From: Acanthamoeba lenticulata
Taxonomy: Eukaryota > Discosea > Longamoebia > Acanthamoebidae
Direction of reading: 5' to 3'
NCBI GenBank assembly: GCA_002179805.1
Contig: NAVB01003291.1
Coordinates: forward strand, 1-10,389
DNA length: 10,389 nucleotides
Each line of letters begins with the position of its first letter. The stretch's first letter is position 1. Position numbers and translations under genes: made by a program. Below, in pieces: positions 8,352 to 10,389 of this stretch. Under the pieces are notes generated by a model. The model searched no databases. It was not told the DNA's origin and saw only the letters and a list, made by a program, of their open reading frames with translations.

Positions 8352-8635
8352 GCGTTGGACTTTAAATAAATGAATAGAAAAGACTTTCTCGAATTAAGGA
8401 GCAAGAAAAAGGAAAAGTAGAACAACAAGGGGGTCTCATAGCGCGGGACAGAGAAGAGAGAGTGCTCTGCCCAAGGCAAGGTGCATTACGGACCAGTTGG
8501 GCCCTTGCCAATTTGGATTTGGGCGACTGCACCTCTCTTTTGTTGGCTTACTTCCGACGAATCCTTCAACAAATTGGAGCAAGCATCAGCGTAACCTGAA
8601 CAATCATCAAATCACTCGCCGGCTACGGCACACCA
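8352..8635. promoter_or_regulatory. Intergenic region with poly(A) signal, 3' end of MYND gene and promoter of the fascin-like gene
   Basis: 284 bp between two genes on the same strand. AATAAA at 8365-8370, 14 bp after the MYND stop, is a likely polyadenylation signal. The rest should include the promoter and 5' UTR of the next gene. A 7-bp inverted repeat (GGCAAGG at 8475-8481, CCTTGCC at 8503-8509) is weak. I see no tRNA or other RNA gene here. Confidence 0.4.
8365..8370 (+). terminator. Polyadenylation signal AATAAA of the MYND gene
   Basis: Canonical AATAAA 14 bp after the TGA stop of the MYND gene, in an A/T-rich stretch. Its place just past the stop supports the stop assignment. Confidence 0.55.
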
Positions 8636-10389
8636 ATGATGAGAAGGCTTTCGGTAGCACAATCCGATGCTCTTCTTCGATCGGGTGCTTCCTCGGCCAT
8701 GGTCGCTGACGCAGTTGACGGCGGCAGTGACGTGCTGTGGTACATCACTCAGTTTCCACGGGTACCGTCCCTTCTTCGCCTCCTCTCCCTTCTCCTTCAT
8801 GCCTCGCACATGTTCCCCTTTTCCGTTTATTATTAGACAATTTATTAATACGGTCATTTGGTCGGGTCCTCCTTGCTGCTTTTTCCTTCAAATGACAGCT
8901 GTCGCTGAGGGCACACAACAACAAGTTCGTGTGCCGACATGGCAGCGACGGCAGCATCAAGGCCAGCTTTCTGCACAACCGCCAGGCCTGGCTCAAGAAG
9001 AACCAAGAGGTGTTCGAACTCGAGTGGCTCACCGGCTCCCCAAGGCTAGACGCTGAGGGCCTGGGCCGAGCGCGCAGTGCAAGCCATCCGGTCCGGCAGG
9101 GCCACGCGCTGAACGCCTCGAGCACCAACGTCATGGCTTCCCTGCCCGGCATCTCGCCCTACTTTGCTCTGCGGGCTGACAACGGTCAGTACTGGCGTGT
9201 GACTTGCCACGACGGCTTGATCACGGCTTCTCCTGGTGACGAGCCGTCGGCTACGGCCGAGCTCAGTGACGCCGAGCTGTTCACGATCGAGGTGCAGCAC
9301 GCCAACCAGTTTGCCATCCGGAGCAAGGCCACGGGCACCTACGTCGAGGTGCGTGACGATGGCTCATTGCGGTGCGAGCCCGCCACCACTTTGCAAATCT
9401 CCATCAAGGATGCACAGCTCTTCCAGGTCGCCTTCAAGGTATGTTATTAGTATTTTCTTGCGTTATTCGATTTTTATGTTCACTACGGTGGCTGTCTCGA
9501 GCAGGTCGCTTTCAAGACGGCGCAAGGCCTGTTTGTGAGCGTGCTTCCCAACGGTGGGCTGGTGCCCTCGCGTCGGCGCGTCGACCGCAAGGAAGTGTTC
9601 CTCATCCAGCTGGGTCAGCGCAACACTTGCATCATCGCTACCACCAAGAAGAGGTACTTTCTCTCTCTGCCAAGCCAGCGTCTCGAACTCGCCCTGGTGA
9701 CTCAGCGGTGGACGCGTCTACAGGTGTTGGCGTGTCGGAAAGAAGGGCGTGGTGGCGGCCGACGGTCGAAAGCCATCCAGCGGCGAACCGGCCAGAGAGG
9801 AGCTCTTCATCTTGAGCTGTCCCTTTAACGGCCACGGCGTCGGGTGGACGATCCGGTCGTGCTCGTCGCAGCTCTACCTGCGGCCCGAGGTACTCATGAT
9901 GCAAACGCCCTGGTGAGGGTGGCACCCACGGCGGCGCTGACTCGCCCGCGTGCAACATCGACCATGACAGCAGGGCAACAGGCGTGTTGTGGCCGACAGC
10001 GAAAATTCGCCGTCGACGTCGGCGCCGCAAGATCCAAACTGCTACTTCACGCTCGTGTTCCCTGAGAAGCTCGAGGGCGACGAGGACGAGAGTAGCCCCA
10101 TGCTCGAGGACCGCCGGCGCCACACCATCAGCGAAAGTCGCGGGCTCAGGCGACTACGCCGCATTATCGAAGTGCGCCTCCTCGCCTTTCCTCGCGTCCT
10201 GCCTTGACCGCTTGTGCGCGGAGGGCTCATGACAATGTGCCAGGCCTTCGAGATGCGGACGGAGGAGCTGCCACTAGAAGACCAAAAGGACCCCGAGTAC
10301 CCGCTGCTCGACGGTGAGCGTATCGTGCTGCTCAAGCACCACATGGTCTCCTTCCATCGCTGCGAGGCGGCCATGGGCACGGCCATCAT
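8636..10389 (+). CDS. Fascin-like beta-trefoil repeat protein, 5' part (possible GRAM-type segment at the edge)
   Basis: First 437 or so residues of a larger protein. Exons: 8636-8761, 8899-9438, 9517-9653 (or from 9505), 9724-9889, 9974-10171, 10244 to beyond the edge. After about 42 leader residues come about six repeats of the pattern hydrophobic-A-hydrophobic-R..-G-x-Y/F-V....G.L.A......E-x-F: LSLRAHNNKFVC, YFALRADNGQYW, FAIRSKATGTYVEV, VAFKTAQGLFVSV, TCIIATTKKRCWRV, GWTIRSCSSQLYLRP. This is the pattern of fascin-type beta-trefoils, three repeats per trefoil, so two trefoils are inferred. Fascins bundle actin, but trefoils also bind sugars, lipids and proteins. A charged linker follows (PEKLEGDEDESSPMLEDRRR). 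The last 48 residues (PLLDGERIVLLKHH...GTAI) faintly resemble the start of a GRAM/PH-type domain. The tandem ATGs at 8636 and 8639 leave the exact start open by one residue. Confidence 0.65.
9424..9516 (+). repeat. 15-bp direct repeat bracketing an intron
   Basis: CAGGTCGCCTTCAAG (9424-9438) and CAGGTCGCTTTCAAG (9502-9516) differ at one base and lie 78 bp apart, on either side of the intron of the fascin-like gene. Splicing at equivalent points of the two copies gives one VAFK. Using the outer donor GTATGT with acceptor GAGCAG gives VAFKVAFK. All options keep the frame. Confidence 0.8.

Noticed and set aside
8475..8509. Hairpin GGCAAGG/CCTTGCC as a terminator or structured RNA
   Set aside because: Only 7 bp with a 21-nt loop in a eukaryotic intergenic region; likely chance.

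Overview
The window is eukaryotic nuclear DNA. It is GC-rich and gene-dense, and nearly every gene is cut by short introns (mostly 54-90 nt) that begin with GT and end with AG. I see no operons, ribosome binding sites, tRNA or rRNA genes, mobile elements or CRISPR arrays. Compact intron-rich genes, high GC and families such as NOP10, DPH5, dynactin p24, GH3 and MYND proteins suggest a free-living protist. An amoebozoan such as Acanthamoeba is my best guess, from gene style rather than any database match.

Seven protein-coding genes account for almost the whole window. In order: (1) the 5' end of a secreted family 3 glycoside hydrolase (minus, leaves the left edge inside an intron); (2) a coiled-coil protein resembling dynactin subunit 3/p24 (plus); (3) DPH5, diphthine synthase (minus, complete, six exons); (4) NOP10, the small H/ACA snoRNP subunit (plus, complete, two exons, 64 aa); (5) an R3H domain joined to a TDP2-like endonuclease/exonuclease/phosphatase domain (minus, complete, five exons); (6) a roughly 650-aa protein with a MYND zinc finger near its C-terminus and an unrecognised N-terminal half (plus, complete); (7) the 5' part of a fascin-like protein with about six beta-trefoil-type repeats, which runs off the right edge (plus).

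Genes 1 to 6 alternate strand, giving three head-to-head pairs (1/2, 3/4, 5/6) with 187-247 bp between start codons and two tail-to-tail pairs (2/3, 4/5) with 72 and 105 bp between stop codons. Gene 7 follows gene 6 in the same direction. The genes do not form one pathway. DPH5 (modification of translation elongation factor 2) and NOP10 (rRNA pseudouridylation and ribosome biogenesis) both serve translation and may share a promoter.

I found no defence system or other obviously new machine. The points most worth checking are: splice donors that almost always carry C at +4 (GTNCG); a 15-bp near-perfect direct repeat bracketing one intron of the fascin-like gene, as expected from intron gain by duplication; an in-frame TAG followed by a short acidic tail in the p24-like gene; a possible cassette exon in the MYND gene; and the domain makeup of genes 5, 6 and 7.
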